NCBI GenBank assembly: GCA_030597965.1
Contig: JAUVQU010000107.1
Coordinates: forward strand, 1-7,973
Reading direction: 5' to 3'
From: Cellvibrionaceae bacterium
GTDB taxonomy: Bacteria; Pseudomonadota; Gammaproteobacteria; Pseudomonadales; Cellvibrionaceae
Length of the DNA stretch: 7,973 nt
Each line of letters begins with the position of its first letter. Positions within the stretch are counted from its first letter, which is position 1. Below the pieces are notes generated by a model. The model worked only from the letters and a program-made list of their open reading frames with translations. It was not told the origin of the DNA and searched no databases. Shown piece after piece: positions 6,418-7,973 of this stretch. A program made the position numbers and the translations under genes.

Positions 6418-7311
6418 ATGTGGAATGAATTGTTTGCGGTAATCGCGCCTGTCATTTTGATTGCGGGTATTGGTGCTTTCTGGGCGAAGTCCGGAAGTTA
6501 TTATCCTGCTGAGTTTATTGGCCGAATTGTAATGAATATCGGCGCCCCGGCGTTGGTTATTAATACTTTTTCCAGGATTGATTCTGATTTTGGGGCGCTG
6601 CAGCAGGTAATGCTGGTAGCGCTTGTGGTGTTGGTGGTGCTTGGTGTTATTGGCGTAACCATTATCCGACTAATGAAAGTTGACCTTTCAACGTTTTTAC
6701 CGACGTTACTTTTCCCTAATAGCGGCAATATGGGGCTTCCTCTGTGCTTGTTTGCTTTTGGTGAGCGGGGCTTGGCGCTTGCAATGGTTTTTTTTCTGGT
6801 GATGCTGGTTGCCCACTTTACGCTGGGTATTGCCGTGGTCACTCATGGTCGAGGCAGTGCCATGGAGCGCATTAAAGAGCAGGCGCGCCAACCCATACTC
6901 TATGCTTTTGTTATAGGTCTTTGCGTTGCGATCTTTGAGTGGTCGCTGCCGGTGTGGATCAGTAATACGGTTGGTCTACTAGCCGGTTTGACTATTCCCA
7001 TGATGCTTTTAACGCTTGGGGTGTCTCTGGTGACACTGAAAGTTTCTGACTGGCCCCATGCCTTGGTTTTCAGTGTGATCCGGGTGTTGGGTAGCTTGCT
7101 GGTCGCCTGGCTGGCCTGTGAATGGCTTTCTGTGGATGACGTGGTCACTCGCGGTGTTATTCTTTTGCAGGCAACGATGCCAGCTGCGGTGTTTAATTAC
7201 ATACTGGCTTTGCGCTACGAACGTAACCCTCAGGCTGTGGCGGGGGTGGTTGTTATGTCGACGGTAATTTCGTTAATGATCATCCCGGTTGTATTGAGCT
7301 TTTATTTATAG
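6418..7311 (+). CDS. AEC family transporter (auxin efflux carrier fold)
   Basis: Integral inner-membrane permease of 297 residues in the auxin-efflux-carrier family, whose bacterial members move carboxylates or related anions (MdcF and others). The chain is hydrophobic throughout, with about ten helices. The two family crossover signatures are visible. FPNSGNMGLPL at 99-109 carries Asn101, Asn104 and Pro108. The second half contains LTIPMMLLTLGVSL at 191-204 and ATMPAAVFNYILA at 252-264. The length is normal. The start is constrained: the frame has a stop 18 bases upstream and no other start codon between, although the preceding bases offer only a weak GTGAG as Shine-Dalgarno. The gene diverges from the DUF4345-like operon and lies 69 bases before purU on the same strand. 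Substrate and direction cannot be told from sequence. Confidence 0.92.
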   Translation: MWNELFAVIAPVILIAGIGAFWAKSGSYYPAEFIGRIVMNIGAPALVINTFSRIDSDFGALQQVMLVALVVLVVLGVIGVTIIRLMKVDLSTFLPTLLFPNSGNMGLPLCLFAFGERGLALAMVFFLVMLVAHFTLGIAVVTHGRGSAMERIKEQARQPILYAFVIGLCVAIFEWSLPVWISNTVGLLAGLTIPMMLLTLGVSLVTLKVSDWPHALVFSVIRVLGSLLVAWLACEWLSVDDVVTRGVILLQATMPAAVFNYILALRYERNPQAVAGVVVMSTVISLMIIPVVLSFYL

Positions 7312-7320
7312 CGGCCTGCC

Positions 7321-7349
7321 TTGTCAGGGGTTGGCGCATTGGGTATCGT
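7321..7349 (+). promoter_or_regulatory. purU: Candidate sigma-70 promoter for purU
   Basis: TTGTCA (7321-7326, 5 of 6 to consensus) and TATCGT (7344-7349, 4 of 6) are 17 bases apart in the 69-base gap between the AEC gene and purU. Transcription would start near 7356, about 25 bases before the ATG. Readthrough from the AEC gene remains possible because no terminator is visible in the gap. Confidence 0.35.
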
Positions 7350-7380
7350 CATCTTTTAAATAGACATTAATAGGTTAGAA

Positions 7381-7973
7381 ATGAGTGCCGTTACCGACAT
7401 AGTTTTAAAATTCAGTTGCCCGGATAAACCGGGTATTGTGGCGGCGGTGGCTAACTTGTTTGCCTTGCAGGGTTTTAATATTCGCGAGTCTTCGCAGTAT
7501 GAAGATACGCATACACGCCGGTTCTTTATGCGCACCGTATTGGAATCTGTGGAGGGGACTAAAAGCCTCAGTGGTATAACCTCTGCATTTCAGGTAGTGG
7601 CAGATCGCTACGATATGACCTGGGAATTACACGACAAGGCTTATAAACCACGTCTGGTGATTGCGGTCTCGCAGTGGGGGCATTGTCTCAATAATTTATT
7701 AAACAACTATAAGCGCGGAACCTTGCCCGTTGATATTGTCGGTGTGGTGTCTAACCATGAAGATATGCGCTCTTTAACCGAGTGGTATGGTGTTCCGTAT
7801 CACTATCTGCCTGTAACGAAAGAAACCAAACCAGAACAGGAAGCTCAAATTCTCCAGATTATGGATGACAGCAAAGCGGATTTTTTAGCGCTGGCGCGTT
7901 ATATGCAAATTTTATCGAATGACTTGTGTGAAAAATTAAAAGGGCGCGCGATTAATATTCATCACTCATTCCT
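7381..7973 (+). CDS. purU: Formyltetrahydrofolate deformylase (3' partial)
   Basis: PurU hydrolyses 10-formyltetrahydrofolate to formate and tetrahydrofolate in the cytosol, balancing one-carbon units and feeding formate to purine synthesis. The frame is open from the ATG to the window end, giving 197 residues of an expected 280-290. An N-terminal ACT domain (about 6-85) starts DIVLKFSCPDKPGIVAAVA, the usual regulatory part that senses methionine and glycine in E. coli. The formyltransferase-like catalytic domain follows, with HCLNNLL at 101-107, VVSNHED at 122-128, LARYMQILS at 171-179 and NIHHSF at 192-197. Asn192 and His194 match the PurN/PurU catalytic Asn and His; the catalytic Asp lies beyond the window. 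AGG at 7372-7374, six bases from the ATG, is a short Shine-Dalgarno. A promoter of its own is possible at 7321-7349. The gene looks intact apart from the edge cut. Confidence 0.95.
   Translation, partial: MSAVTDIVLKFSCPDKPGIVAAVANLFALQGFNIRESSQYEDTHTRRFFMRTVLESVEGTKSLSGITSAFQVVADRYDMTWELHDKAYKPRLVIAVSQWGHCLNNLLNNYKRGTLPVDIVGVVSNHEDMRSLTEWYGVPYHYLPVTKETKPEQEAQILQIMDDSKADFLALARYMQILSNDLCEKLKGRAINIHHSF

Noticed and set aside
6501..6842. Open frames on the minus strand opposite the AEC permease
   Set aside because: Their compositions are the complement of hydrophobic codons (many Ser, Thr, Lys, Pro), with no motif and no ribosome site. They are shadows of the permease.

Overview
The window reads as chromosomal DNA of a free-living, probably aquatic or marine, gammaproteobacterium. 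The evidence is moderate GC content, densely packed operons with short Shine-Dalgarno spacers, an REP-type palindrome of the TGTAGGAGC...GCTCCTACA kind common in Pseudomonas and relatives, and the gene set (Sulfotransfer_3-type sulfotransferase, alkylsulfatase-like metallo-beta-lactamase fold, SDR, VOC, GFA, AEC, PurU). I cannot name a genus. No phage, plasmid, IS, CRISPR, tRNA or rRNA feature is visible.

Left block, + strand, bases 1-3302. Three genes lie head to tail with gaps of 24 and 18 bases and are very likely co-transcribed. They are an alkylsulfatase-like MBL-fold hydrolase whose start lies outside the window, a PAPS-type sulfotransferase, and a classical SDR dehydrogenase. Together they could put sulfate on an alcohol, take it off, and interconvert the alcohol with its ketone or aldehyde, but the substrate is unknown.

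Intergenic 3303-3603. This 301-base stretch has no gene and is almost filled with inverted repeats, including a perfect 19-bp inverted pair of REP heads. A VOC (glyoxalase-fold) gene follows at 3604-4050 and ends at a strong intrinsic terminator (4067-4096).

Centre, bases 4132-4186. A heptanucleotide tandem array (7 full copies plus 6 bases) sits between the terminator and the stop codon of the convergent GFA gene.

Minus-strand block, 6239 down to 4186. The genes in transcription order are a small DUF4345-like membrane protein, an SRPBCC lipid-binding-fold protein, an HTATIP2/NmrA-like NAD(P)-binding protein, and a GFA-family zinc protein. The first three are tightly spaced (36 and 33 bases) and probably form an operon. 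The GFA gene follows after 143 bases.

Right block, + strand, bases 6418-7973. An AEC-family permease diverges from the minus-strand operon across a 178-base promoter region. It is followed by the 5' two thirds of purU (formyltetrahydrofolate deformylase), cut by the window end.

The best candidates for a second look are the sulfotransferase/sulfatase-like pairing with an altered metal motif, the REP mosaic, and the heptamer array. I see no convincing evidence for a wholly new defence or mobile system.
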